DNA of 64,000 nt from JAKVBH01 sp049800955 (lineage in GTDB: Bacteria > Pseudomonadota > Alphaproteobacteria > Rhodobacterales > Rhodobacteraceae): contig NZ_JBNAGA010000006.1 of the NCBI RefSeq assembly GCF_049800955.1, positions 21,565 to 85,564 of the forward strand. Reading direction: 5' to 3'. This document shows positions 41,856 to 50,416 of the stretch, piece after piece (the stretch's first letter is position 1; each line of letters opens with the position of its first letter). A model generated the notes under the pieces. That model searched no databases and had not been told where the DNA came from. It was given only the letters and a program-made list of their open reading frames with translations. Position numbers and translations under genes: made by a program.

Positions 41856-42194
41856 GGCAAGCAGCTTTGTAACAGTATAATGAAGATTAACCGCGTTCAG
41901 ACTGCATGCCAACGCTAGATCGTTGGTGCCAATTTTTGCCTAGTTTTTCGGACCTAGACCCAATTGGTTCAATTGAAATCCGAGCGGATGCGTCGCGAAT
42001 CAACCTGTTGTTTGAAGTTCGCGTTCACTCGGCTAGGCCGAGGCTTCTTAGATAGGCACAGCCCTGCGGGATGTCTGATTTGCGGCGCAGTTCCAGCACC
42101 AGATGCGGATCGGATTTGCTTTCTGACAGTAGGTGGAACACCTCTAGCCAATGAGCTACGCAACCGGTTGCGCAAATTCAGCGCTTAAGCGGTC
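41856..42194. other. Gap without a convincing gene
   Basis: About 340 bp with no supported gene. The minus strand has an open stretch without a normal start codon (EVFHLLSESKSDPHLVLELR, around 42040-42160) that could be a gene remnant. A short tRNA-like D-arm sequence lies near 42140-42170 but no cloverleaf forms. Confidence 0.4.
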
Positions 42195-42368
42195 TTATAT
42201 AGATACGTCCTCCATCTGTCGGAGCTCAGCATTCTCGCAAACTCCGTTGAACCACAACGGTTGTTCACATCCATCCTCCCAAACATATAGAAGCCCCACT
42301 ACCTCGCCGGTTCCCGCATCGATGATGCGCTTCGTGGCTCTGGCTTCATCTTCGTCATTATCGAGCAT
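42195..42368 (-). CDS. Small protein, paralogue of 57272-57454
   Basis: The 57-residue product contains KRIIDAGTGEVVGLLYVW and QPLWFNG, closely matching the protein at 57272 (KKIIDQETGAHVGWLYEW, EPMWCNG). The ATG at 42368 has a strong AGGGAGG in front. The longer frame upstream is not protein-like. The function is unknown. Conservation between two copies on the same plasmid supports it being a real gene. Confidence 0.72.
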   Translation of the reverse strand: MLDNDEDEARATKRIIDAGTGEVVGLLYVWEDGCEQPLWFNGVCENAELRQMEDVSI

Positions 42369-42472
42369 GAAACCTCCCTTGAAGGCACGCTGAGAGCGCG
42401 GGTATCCGCCCAGTAAGCTGGTGCTAGCGCGCGTCGCTACGCGAAAGCTGTCGCTTCGCGGTATAGTAGAAC

Positions 42473-44242
42473 GTGCCTCGTTTCCGGACGCACGAAAAAC
42501 TCCGCAAAACAACGAAAAAGCACGCAAATAGGACACGTGAGGCTTTGATAAAAAACGGGAAATTCTTTGTTGAACCTCGACAAAGCACAGACAACTTCAA
42601 GGTGCTGTTCAGTCAATTGGCAGCGCAGGGTGCCGGTCGGCCCGTGGACCAGCATGAAGTCGCCGATGGTCCTTGGACACCCGACACGTTGGCCGATGCC
42701 ATAACCGCGATTGATGCCAACAAGGACGGGATTGACGTTCGAACCGTGCAGGTTTGGTTTCAAGCAAACGACAACGGAATAAGTGACAAGAACATACATT
42801 GGCTAGCCCGAATCTTCGGCTGCAACGACCCGATAGCTACAAGTCGTTGGCAATCAGAGTTGAAAGCCGCGAGAGAAAGGCTCGCCGCTGAGAGACGGGC
42901 ACGTCGGTGCGACCCTGCAAAGGTTGATGAGCATGCGGCTGGCCGAAAACAAGAGCGGGTGACTCGGGCGAATGAACGTCCGCATAAGACTGTAGCAAGA
43001 TTTGACCAGCCAAAGCTGGAACATCAAAAAGTGAGCTTGGCCTCACAAGCGGAAAGCTTGTTTCTCAATGGTGCTCCCTTTGGGATGGTGGTGACGATGT
43101 GGGCTAGTGTCGCGGTCCTTCTCTATCTGGGTTATCTCATCGGTGCACATAATGTGTCCTACAGCCCGATCGAAAACGTGGAAAAACAGGTTGGCTTGTT
43201 TTGGTCGCCCAATTGGCTAATGGACAAGCTCATCTGGCTACCACTCATCGTTTTCACGGTTTCGAATTTGATTACTTCGTGGAGAGAACAGTGGCGACCT
43301 ATGATGGTGGCGTGGTGTTCCGAGCCCGCTCAAACATGTAATTGGGACGAACGGCTTTCAGCCTATGCATCTTCCTTTGTTGGGATCACGCTGGTATGCT
43401 TTTTCGTTGTTTTCCTGCTGCAATGGTACGGGTCGTATCTACAGCCGCTCATTCAAAACGATGAGGGATCTCGGGTCATCGACTGGTTGTTGGTCTCGAT
43501 CGAAAGACCAGATGTCGTGACCAAAACCGAGAGCATGACGGCGTCGATGTACGCAAACCTTCTATCCGGCATCGCATATTGGTACTGCTTCGCCGGTCTA
43601 ATGCTGCACTACATTGTGTCGACAGATTTCAAGGACATCTCTGGCCGGCTACAGCCTATTGTCGAGGCCGACAAAGGCCTTGAATTCTTGAGAATAGCAA
43701 ACTTGATCGTGAGCAGTGTTTTCTGTTGTGCGGTGTTCGCGTTGCTCACTTCCATCGGGATCAAGCTTGTCGCCGTCTACTTGATGACGGATGCTACGAA
43801 CATTCTGCACTGGCTGGTCCTGGACGCGAGTGCCTTGTTCAATGGCCAAAATGGCACTTGGACTTGGTTCGACAAAAGCCCGTCTGCGTCAATCACGAGT
43901 TTCTTTGTGATGTTTATTCCAGTCTTCGGATTTTTCTTCTGCGCATTACAGATCCAAAGCTCGGTCAACGAGCAGTTTAGTGCTAAACTTGCGGAAAACG
44001 ACGAAACCATTGCATCGATGGCTATAGCCGCCAACAAAGCGAAATCTGCATGGTTGAGTTGGGCAAGCGTCATCATTCTTCTTGTCGCCAATTTCTGGTT
44101 GATCGGGCGGTTTACCGGCTTTTCGGTTCTACTTCTTGTGAGTTGCTGTCTGGCGATTTTCTGCGTCTTTGCATCGCGAGGATCCCAATTCACAACGGAT
44201 ACACAGCGCAACGAGGAACTGCTGGGAGGCCAAGGAAAATAA
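42473..44242 (+). CDS. Large membrane protein with cytosolic N-terminal domain (possible RcgA-type transporter)
   Basis: This 589-residue protein has a charged soluble N-terminus of about 190 residues that includes WFQANDNGISDKNIHWLARI, a possible DNA- or ligand-binding segment. About eight hydrophobic helices follow, near residues 203-223, 256-276, 300-325, 360-385, 410-435, 480-505 and two near the C-terminus. I recall NCBI naming similar Rhodobacterales proteins RcgA-family putative transporters, but I could not verify this. The hydrolase gene starts 3 bp downstream, so the two form an operon. Lower GC than the phn genes. Confidence 0.65.
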   Translation: MPRFRTHEKLRKTTKKHANRTREALIKNGKFFVEPRQSTDNFKVLFSQLAAQGAGRPVDQHEVADGPWTPDTLADAITAIDANKDGIDVRTVQVWFQANDNGISDKNIHWLARIFGCNDPIATSRWQSELKAARERLAAERRARRCDPAKVDEHAAGRKQERVTRANERPHKTVARFDQPKLEHQKVSLASQAESLFLNGAPFGMVVTMWASVAVLLYLGYLIGAHNVSYSPIENVEKQVGLFWSPNWLMDKLIWLPLIVFTVSNLITSWREQWRPMMVAWCSEPAQTCNWDERLSAYASSFVGITLVCFFVVFLLQWYGSYLQPLIQNDEGSRVIDWLLVSIERPDVVTKTESMTASMYANLLSGIAYWYCFAGLMLHYIVSTDFKDISGRLQPIVEADKGLEFLRIANLIVSSVFCCAVFALLTSIGIKLVAVYLMTDATNILHWLVLDASALFNGQNGTWTWFDKSPSASITSFFVMFIPVFGFFFCALQIQSSVNEQFSAKLAENDETIASMAIAANKAKSAWLSWASVIILLVANFWLIGRFTGFSVLLLVSCCLAIFCVFASRGSQFTTDTQRNEELLGGQGK

Positions 44243-44245
44243 GGT

Positions 44246-45181
44246 ATGGAGCCAGCACCTTTCTTTCAGGAGATCTCCGACGGACCTGCGAATGGATCCG
44301 CGTTTTGGACGACCACAGGAGACCGCAAAAGACTTCGAATAGGCTACTGGCCAGCGGATCAAGATGTCTGCGGCACGATCTTCCTATTTCCAGGCAGGAC
44401 AGAATACATTGAGCTCCAGGGACGGCTTGCGACGGACTTGGTAGCCGAAGGTTTTTCTGTTCTGACCATCGACTGGCGTGGTCATGGACTTTCTCAGCGC
44501 TTACTCGAGAACCCTGCAACTCTCCACATCGATGAGTTCGCGCACTACCAAAACGACGTCGATGCCTTTCTGCAGACTGCCAACACACTCTGCGTACCTA
44601 AGCCTTGGTTTTTGTTGGCCAACTCGATGGGTGGGATCATAGGGTTGCGCGCGATCATGCAGGGACTGCCTGTTGCCGCTTGTTCATTCACTGCGCCAAT
44701 GTGGGGCATCAAGATGTCTCTGCTACAGCGACTGATTGCCAAGCAGGTTTCCGGGGCGGCTTGCGCACTCGGAAGGGGAGAAACATATGTTCCCGGCCAT
44801 GACGGGCAGAACTACGTCAGCCACACTCCTTTCGAAGGAAACCGAATTACGTTTGATCGCAAGAACTACGATTTCTGGTTCCGGCAAGCGCGCACGAAAC
44901 CTGAGCTTCAGACTGCCGGGTCGAGTATGAAATGGCTTCACGAAAGCCTGAAGGAATGCCGCCGTATAACCAAGCTACCATCACCACACATTCCCTGTAT
45001 CACCTTCTATGGTGACCACGATGAAGTTGTCGATGAGCATGCAATCCAAGAACGGATGAAGTCGTGGTCCAGCGGCGAGTATGTAGAACTCGAAAACGCA
45101 AAGCACGCACTTCTTCTCGAACAACCAAAGGTACGCAGGGCAGTTATTTCCAAAACCATTCAACGTTTCTTGCAAGCCTGA
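44246..45181 (+). CDS. Alpha/beta hydrolase
   Basis: The 311-residue hydrolase has a nucleophile elbow NSMGG (LLANSMGGIIGL), an oxyanion/HG region (TIDWRGHGLS) and a C-terminal acid-His pair (YGDHDEVVDEH, ENAKHALLLE). The layout resembles lysophospholipase/monoglyceride-lipase-like enzymes. I recall that the neighbour of RcgA is named RcgR, a putative quorum-lactone hydrolase, and that would fit here, but it is unverified. It is coupled to the preceding membrane-protein gene. Confidence 0.8.
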   Translation: MEPAPFFQEISDGPANGSAFWTTTGDRKRLRIGYWPADQDVCGTIFLFPGRTEYIELQGRLATDLVAEGFSVLTIDWRGHGLSQRLLENPATLHIDEFAHYQNDVDAFLQTANTLCVPKPWFLLANSMGGIIGLRAIMQGLPVAACSFTAPMWGIKMSLLQRLIAKQVSGAACALGRGETYVPGHDGQNYVSHTPFEGNRITFDRKNYDFWFRQARTKPELQTAGSSMKWLHESLKECRRITKLPSPHIPCITFYGDHDEVVDEHAIQERMKSWSSGEYVELENAKHALLLEQPKVRRAVISKTIQRFLQA

Positions 45182-45254
45182 TTATGACGCAGCGGAAATC
45201 TGCCGTTCGCGCTCACTCGTTGATCGAACGTGTTGCATTCTGATCAATATCTCT

Positions 45255-45270
45255 CAATATTATAATATTG
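45255..45270. promoter_or_regulatory. AT-rich palindromic operator
   Basis: CAATATTATAATATTG is a perfect 16-bp palindrome, 21 bp upstream of the exported-protein gene at 45292. A CAATAT half-site lies at 45245-45250. The core TATAAT could double as a -10 element. The same motif occurs at 9203-9229, 55144-55159 and 59764-59779. Confidence 0.7.
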
Positions 45271-45291
45271 CAAACGAGAGTGGGATGAGCC

Positions 45292-46053
45292 ATGCAAGCG
45301 CTTTTGTCCAAGGTCGCCACAGGATTGACCGCTGTCGGCATCAGTCTTGGCCTTGGAGCATCTCAAACAACCGCCCAAAGCTACCAAATCGATTGTGCGA
45401 TCCTGCTGTGCCTTTCGGGTGGCTGGCCAGCCTCAACCCCTTGCGCGCGTGCGCGCGCAGAGTTCATCCGGCGTATCACCCCTTGGCCCGTCGAGCCGCC
45501 ACTTCAGATTTGGCGCTGCCCGATGGGCGCGAATTTTTCAGCTCCGGAGAAAAACGCGCATCTACCCAGACTTTGGGACATACAGGCTCGCGAAACTCTC
45601 AGCCGACAACAATCTGTTCCGCAGAGTACGGTTGCCTTGACGCCTCAGGACGCGCAGCCAGCCATTTATCTTAAAGGCGGCTCTTCATTAGAGCGTCTGC
45701 CGGATGGCTTTATCATCACGCTCACTCAGTCTGCTCCAGGCGCCGACATCGACATCAGCGGTCCTGAGTTCAATTTCGTGCGTTCCATACGGGTGTACAA
45801 CGTCACTTACGCGAGCCAACGCGAGAGCGGACGTGATGGAGATTGCAATCGCTTCTTCTCGATGCGGATTGGCACATACGGCACCCAAGGTGACTTCCAC
45901 TGGTCTCGCGGCTCCAGTCCCAGCCAATTGCCGGGGGCGCATGTGGGGCTTGAGCGCTACGGCGAGCATTGCCCGGGAATATTCCACCGGTCGGTCTTCG
46001 TGGACTGGCGCGATTACCAAGGAAACTATGGCTTCGAGCAAGTGAACTACTGA
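45292..46053 (+). CDS. Exported protein of unknown function under the conjugation-type operator
   Basis: The 253-residue product has a signal peptide (MQALLSKVATGLTAVGISLG, cleavage near AQS). A conserved-looking Cys-rich domain follows (DCAILLCLSGGWP, TPCARARAEFIRRITPWP), then a C-terminal domain with cysteines (GDCNRFFSMRIG, EHCPGIFH). I recognise the pattern as typical of proteins encoded near T4SS genes in this group, but no function is known. The palindromic operator upstream ties it to the transfer regulon. Confidence 0.72.
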   Translation: MQALLSKVATGLTAVGISLGLGASQTTAQSYQIDCAILLCLSGGWPASTPCARARAEFIRRITPWPVEPPLQIWRCPMGANFSAPEKNAHLPRLWDIQARETLSRQQSVPQSTVALTPQDAQPAIYLKGGSSLERLPDGFIITLTQSAPGADIDISGPEFNFVRSIRVYNVTYASQRESGRDGDCNRFFSMRIGTYGTQGDFHWSRGSSPSQLPGAHVGLERYGEHCPGIFHRSVFVDWRDYQGNYGFEQVNY

Positions 46054-46100
46054 CGCTTCTTGTGGCCAACCACATAGCGTACCGCAATATCTTGAAAAAT

Positions 46101-46164
46101 TCGGTACATCAGGAACGCAAAACTCGGTATAACAGGAACAAGAGAGATTCGGTACTTCAGGAAC
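46101..46164 (+). repeat. Iterons upstream of repA (three copies)
   Basis: Three copies of TCGGTACATCAGGAAC or close variants start at 46101, 46124 and 46149, spaced 23 and 25 bp. They overlap the repA promoter region, consistent with autorepression by RepA. The same iteron recurs in five copies after repA. Confidence 0.85.
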
Positions 46165-46168
46165 AATC

Positions 46169-47242
46169 GTGTCAGAAAAACAGGTAGACCTCTTCTTGGA
46201 CCAGCTCGCTGACGCCCCGGTCAAAGACGAGCGTGCCCTGATGGAGTTCCCGTTTTTCTCCCTTCAGAAGCGCCCGCGGATGACCCCCTTCGTCTTTGAC
46301 GACGGCACGGTGAAGATCGAGATTCAGCCAGGGCACAAGGGCATCGCGACGATCTGGGACAAGGATATCCTGATCTACCTCACATCGCTTGTGAACGAGC
46401 GGATCGAACATGGCCAATTCGACGCGGACGCCCCGGTCAGCGTCCAGGACCGCACGATCAAGTTCTCCGCCTACGACTTCCTCAAAGTGACGGGGCGCAG
46501 TTCCGGCAAGCGCGCCTACGAGCTTTTCCTCGATGCGCTGGATCGGCTGCGCTCCACCAACATCCTGACGAATATCACCGCCGGCGACGAACGCGAACGG
46601 CGGGGTTTCGGCTGGATCGAGGACTGGCGTGTGATCGAGCGAACCAATCGCAACGGTCAGCGCGTCATGGGGGCTGTCGAGGTCACGATGAACCGCTGGA
46701 TGTTCAATGCCATCGTCAAAGATCGCCGGGTCCTGACAATCAATCGGGACTATTTCCGCCTCTCGAAAGGCCTTGAGCGCCGCCTCTATGAACTGGCCCG
46801 CAAGCATGTCGGTCGTCAGCCCGAATGGTATATCGGGATCAAACGCCTGGCCGAGAAGTGCGGGTCGATTGATACTAAACGCAAGTTCAAGTTCCGGATT
46901 AACGAGATCTGCGAAGCAGGCACCATTCCTGATTACCATGTCGAGATCGTGGATCCCGCTGAAGTGTCAACCCCATTCAAAACGAAGGGAAAACAGGCAC
47001 TTGTGCGGTTTCAGCCGAAATTTGACGACCTCACTGTTCCCGATGTACCGAATCTGTCTGACCTGACCGTCTCGCACTCCGTTCTGACCGAGATCAAGCA
47101 CGCCAATCCGGAATACGACATCCAGTATATCCTCGATGCCTGGCGGGAATGGGCTGCTCGCAAGGACGATCCCGTGAAAAGCGCCAACGCCGCCTTCCGC
47201 GCTTTCGCCAAGAAGTACATCGAGGCCAACCCGATCTGGTGA
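46169..47242 (+). CDS. repA: Plasmid replication initiator RepA
   Basis: This 357-residue initiator binds the flanking iterons to open the origin. It contains the RepA-type core: ALMEFPFFSLQKRP, a DILIYLTSLVNERI segment, FLKVTGRSSGKRAYELF and RLYELARKHVGR, followed by a winged-helix region. It belongs to the replication-initiator-protein-A family of alphaproteobacterial plasmids. An inverted iteron (GTTCCCGATGTACCGA, 47036-47051) lies within the coding region, encoding VPDVPN. The start is a GTG at 46169, four bases after the third iteron. Confidence 0.92.
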   Translation: MSEKQVDLFLDQLADAPVKDERALMEFPFFSLQKRPRMTPFVFDDGTVKIEIQPGHKGIATIWDKDILIYLTSLVNERIEHGQFDADAPVSVQDRTIKFSAYDFLKVTGRSSGKRAYELFLDALDRLRSTNILTNITAGDERERRGFGWIEDWRVIERTNRNGQRVMGAVEVTMNRWMFNAIVKDRRVLTINRDYFRLSKGLERRLYELARKHVGRQPEWYIGIKRLAEKCGSIDTKRKFKFRINEICEAGTIPDYHVEIVDPAEVSTPFKTKGKQALVRFQPKFDDLTVPDVPNLSDLTVSHSVLTEIKHANPEYDIQYILDAWREWAARKDDPVKSANAAFRAFAKKYIEANPIW

Positions 47243-47243
47243 C

Positions 47244-47348
47244 TCGGTACAACGGGAACATACCTTCGGTACATCAGGAACACTCGACTCGGTACAACAG
47301 GAACACATCCTCGGTATATCGGGAACGATTGCTCGGTACATCAGGAAC
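47244..47348 (+). repeat. Iteron array, probable oriV (five copies)
   Basis: Five iterons TCGGTACAWCRGGAAC start at 47244, 47266, 47289, 47311 and 47333, spaced 22-23 bp (two helical turns). The first begins two bases after the repA stop. AT-rich DNA follows to about 47450, a suitable unwinding element. This is the best candidate for the replication origin. Confidence 0.85.
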
Positions 47349-47930
47349 GCGAAACGACGCCAGAAGACTGATTTCCCTGAGTCTTTTCAGTACCCTAACC
47401 ACATAACAAACTTAACCAAATTTCTAACAGAAATAACCAAAGCGGGAGAAGCCTCTTAAGACAGCTCGCTATGAAACCCCTTTGACATCCTAAGAAGCTG
47501 GCGCTTGAGGCGACCGTTGGCGCCCAAAAACCCACCTTGATGCTGTTTTGACCTGTCATTCCAATTTTTTTACCGCGGGCGGGACCCAAGCCCGTCGTCT
47601 TCCAGACCACACAACATGTTCCCGATATACCGAATCGCCTTGTTTCCAAGGATGAGGCGCAGCTCGCGTAACCTTTTCCAGGTCCCCTTGGGGTTCGCGC
47701 AAGCGCGATACGCCGCTGCGGGGACGTTGCTTTAGAACCCGCTGGGTTCTCGCGCAGGCAACCCAAATAGACAGGACCCGTGTCCTCGCGCCCCTGGCGC
47801 TGCGGGCCGCGCCACGTCCCATCGATTGGGGTGTGCCTTTGCTCACTCCGGCACTTCGCCAGTGGGTCAGGTTTTAGAGACGACGCCCCTCAGGGGCTGC
47901 TCTCAAAACCAGACACCAAGGAGCAAGCCG
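47349..47930. other. AT-rich origin flank and gene-free region
   Basis: About 580 bp without a supported gene. It starts AT-rich (47390-47450), then turns GC-rich with several short inverted repeats. A lone inverted iteron GTTCCCGATATACCGA lies at 47618-47633. Minus-strand frames here translate iteron sequence and are not genes. Confidence 0.6.
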
Positions 47931-48308
47931 ATGAGTGCCACACCTGAAACCCCGCCACCCGAAGCCATCAAGATCGCGGAACAGAACGACCGCTTCCGAA
48001 CAACATGGGGTGCGGATTTTACCGTGCCCGGACAGATCGTGATGACGCGCGGTGTGGCCGACCTCTCGCCCGCGACCAAAGCGATCATCATGCAGCGGGT
48101 CCAAGGCTTCGACACCTTCACCGAGGACAACGATCCTTACGGAGACCACAGTTTCGGGACCTTCGATATCGAGATGGCGGGCGACAGCCATCGCATCTTC
48201 TGGAAGATCGATCTTTACGACACCGACTATGCCATGGGCAGCGACGATCCGGCGAACCTCGCTGTGACCCGCCGCGTCCTGACCATCCTTCACGCCTCCG
48301 AATACTGA
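47931..48308 (+). CDS. DUF3768-type protein
   Basis: The 125-residue product has the DUF3768 pattern: IAEQNDRFRTTWG, VMTRGVADLSPATKAIIMQRV, FDTFTEDNDPYGDHSFGTF and a closing VLTILHASEY. These proteins are common on alphaproteobacterial plasmids, and their function is unknown. The ATG at 47931 has AAGGAG in front. Upstream frame codons are GC-rich flank. Confidence 0.88.
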   Translation: MSATPETPPPEAIKIAEQNDRFRTTWGADFTVPGQIVMTRGVADLSPATKAIIMQRVQGFDTFTEDNDPYGDHSFGTFDIEMAGDSHRIFWKIDLYDTDYAMGSDDPANLAVTRRVLTILHASEY

Positions 48309-48350
48309 GCCGCCTGACCAGTCCTCGGAGCAGGCCTCAAGACTCCCAAG

Positions 48351-48365
48351 GAAAGGAGGTGATCC
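48351..48365 (+). promoter_or_regulatory. Extended ribosome-binding-like sequence
   Basis: GAAAGGAGGTGATCC is a full complement of the 3' end of 16S rRNA. It lies 83 bases before the ATG of the ParB-like gene, far too distant to serve that start. An in-frame TTG at 48373 follows it closely and could make a 25-residue longer protein or a leader peptide. Confidence 0.45.
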
Positions 48366-48447
48366 ACCCCGTTTGAAACGGCGGGCGGCGGGCACATGCC
48401 TCCTGCCCCGCCACACCCAACATCAATCGAAACCAAAGGATAAAGAT

Positions 48448-50298
48448 ATGACCAATCAATCAAACATCACGAACGATGCAGCGATCATCTATGCATCGCT
48501 CGACCAGCTCTACCTGCACGACCTCAATCCCCGCCAAAATGTGGCGCAACAGGACGTGGAGACACTGGCAGACAGCATCAAGACCTGCGGACTTCTGCAG
48601 AACCTTGGCGGCATTCAGGACGATGACGGCAAGATTGGCATTGTGTCCGGCGGTCGCCGTCTCAGGGCCTTGGTTTTTCTCGCGGAGACCCTTCCCGATT
48701 TCGCGGGCGCAACTTCGATCCCCGTCCTTCTGGCACGTGATCTGGAGCAGGCGGAAATCTGGGCCAATGCGGAAAACACGGCCCGTGAAGCGCTCGACCC
48801 GGCAGACGAAATCCGCGCCTATGGACGGATGGCTGCAACCAATGCCGACGTCGAGGCGATTGCGAGCGCCTTCGGTGTGACCGTCGCCCATGTCAAAGGC
48901 CGCCTGAAACTCGCCAATCTGCCCGATGCGGCCCTTGATGCATTGAAGGCCAAGACCATCAATCTCTCGGCGGCGCAGAAGATGACGACCGCTCAGGACG
49001 AGAAGCTGGTCCACGAGGCTCTGCAAGCCATTGCCGAGGGCCGTCTCTCGAATGTGAGCCAGCTGGACCACTTCCTGCATCCGAAAGCGGCCAAAGCCAC
49101 AGACCGCCGCGCTGTGTTTGTCGGTGTGGAGGCCTACGAGGCCGGTGGCGGCAAAATCACCCGCGATCTCTTCTCCGAGGATGTCTTCTTCGAGGATCAG
49201 GACATATTGGATGAAGCCTTTGCCGCGCAACTGGCCGAAGCGGCGGAACAGGTGCGCATGTCCGATGGCTGGGCTTGGGTCGAGACGCACAGCGAAGCCT
49301 ATCTCGGCTGGAACTTCATCGAAGACAACAAGTTCGCCCGCGTTTATCCGGTCGAAGGCGTTCTCTCCGATGATCAGATGGAGCGCTATGAGGACCTCTG
49401 TGAGATGGCCGATAATGACGTTCTCAACGCGGAAGGTGAAGAAGAACTGGCAGGCCTCCATGTCATTTTGGAGGGTGCCTTCACCGAAGCCGAGAAAGCC
49501 CATGCCGGATGCGTGGTCTATGTCGATCAGAGCGGCGATCTGAAAATCGAGGCCGGGCTGATCCGGCCCGAAGACAAGAAACCTGCCATTGCGGCGGGCG
49601 TGTTGCAGACATCAGCGCATGGGAGCGGTGACGCAAAGGCACCGAAAAACCCCTATTCGCAAAAGCTGCGGGATGATCTGGACGCGATCAAACTGGCCGC
49701 GTTGCAAAACGCCATGCTGGATCAACCCGATCTCCTGCTTGATCTGCTGGCCTTCCAGTTGAGCGGGGCAACCGGGTTTCGCGACGTGTTCGATGTCAGC
49801 CTCGGGACACCAAGCAACACACCGTCTGTTGAGGCCGGGTTCGAGATTGATAGGCGTCTGAGCAAACCGGGTGTCAGTCCGGCAGATGCCTGGGGCGTCG
49901 ATCTCAAGAAAGCCTTTGCCAGCTTCAAGAAGAAAGGGTCGAAGCATCGCGTTGCGGAAATGACCCGGCATCTGGCGAAACTCCTGACAGGCGGGGATGC
50001 CGTCTTCCATGGAGTTCTCTCTGAGAAAGCAGGGGCCGACATCCGCAAGGTCTGGACGCCCACGGCGGAGAACCTCTTCAAGCGCGTGTCAGGACCGATG
50101 CTGGAGACCATCTACTGCGACCTCCTCGACCTTGCGCCAACGAGCGCGGAGGCCAAGGCCTTCGCCAAGTTGAAGAAGACTGAGAAAGCAAAGACGCTGG
50201 AAGACCTTTTCTCGGACGAGACCAAGCAGAAACTGCTCGGGGTCACGGCGGCACAGAAGGCCCGGATTGAGGCTTGGGTGCCGGACTATTACGATTGA
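48448..50298 (+). CDS. ParB/RepB/Spo0J-like DNA-binding protein
   Basis: The 616-residue protein starts with a ParB N-terminal nuclease/CTPase-like domain (LYLHDLNPRQN, LADSIKTCGLLQNLG, IGIVSGGRRLRAL). A helix-turn-helix region follows (IASAFGVTVAHVKGRLKLANLP) and then a long unknown C-terminus. There is no ParA partner next to it. Large plasmid-encoded ParB-like proteins of this type are frequent in alphaproteobacteria, with unknown role. The ATG at 48448 has AAAGGA in front. Confidence 0.87.
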   Translation: MTNQSNITNDAAIIYASLDQLYLHDLNPRQNVAQQDVETLADSIKTCGLLQNLGGIQDDDGKIGIVSGGRRLRALVFLAETLPDFAGATSIPVLLARDLEQAEIWANAENTAREALDPADEIRAYGRMAATNADVEAIASAFGVTVAHVKGRLKLANLPDAALDALKAKTINLSAAQKMTTAQDEKLVHEALQAIAEGRLSNVSQLDHFLHPKAAKATDRRAVFVGVEAYEAGGGKITRDLFSEDVFFEDQDILDEAFAAQLAEAAEQVRMSDGWAWVETHSEAYLGWNFIEDNKFARVYPVEGVLSDDQMERYEDLCEMADNDVLNAEGEEELAGLHVILEGAFTEAEKAHAGCVVYVDQSGDLKIEAGLIRPEDKKPAIAAGVLQTSAHGSGDAKAPKNPYSQKLRDDLDAIKLAALQNAMLDQPDLLLDLLAFQLSGATGFRDVFDVSLGTPSNTPSVEAGFEIDRRLSKPGVSPADAWGVDLKKAFASFKKKGSKHRVAEMTRHLAKLLTGGDAVFHGVLSEKAGADIRKVWTPTAENLFKRVSGPMLETIYCDLLDLAPTSAEAKAFAKLKKTEKAKTLEDLFSDETKQKLLGVTAAQKARIEAWVPDYYD

Positions 50299-50416
50299 AG
50301 GTGGACACCGGCGAGGGCAGCCTCCCTGCCCTCGCTTCCCCAAGTCCCTCGGTTTGCGCGGCTCCCGGCTGATTAGAACCAAGAGCCGCGCAGTCTAACC
50401 GCTCAGGAGACCGACC

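Noticed and set aside
42130..42180. tRNA-like sequence on the minus strand (GTAGCTCATTGGCTAGAG)
   Set aside because: The D-arm resemblance is not followed by a pairing anticodon stem or a T-arm; no cloverleaf can be drawn.
45245..45270. Treating the AT palindrome as a simple -10 promoter element
   Set aside because: The exact 16-bp symmetry repeated at several loci goes beyond a TATAAT box, so it was called an operator instead.
46967..47341. Minus-strand frame over the repA end and iterons
   Set aside because: Its product is a translation of the iteron repeats (repeated CTES/VPDVP units) antisense to repA.
47556..47846. Minus-strand frame in the gene-free origin flank
   Set aside because: It contains an iteron translation and GC-rich low-complexity sequence; no start signal.
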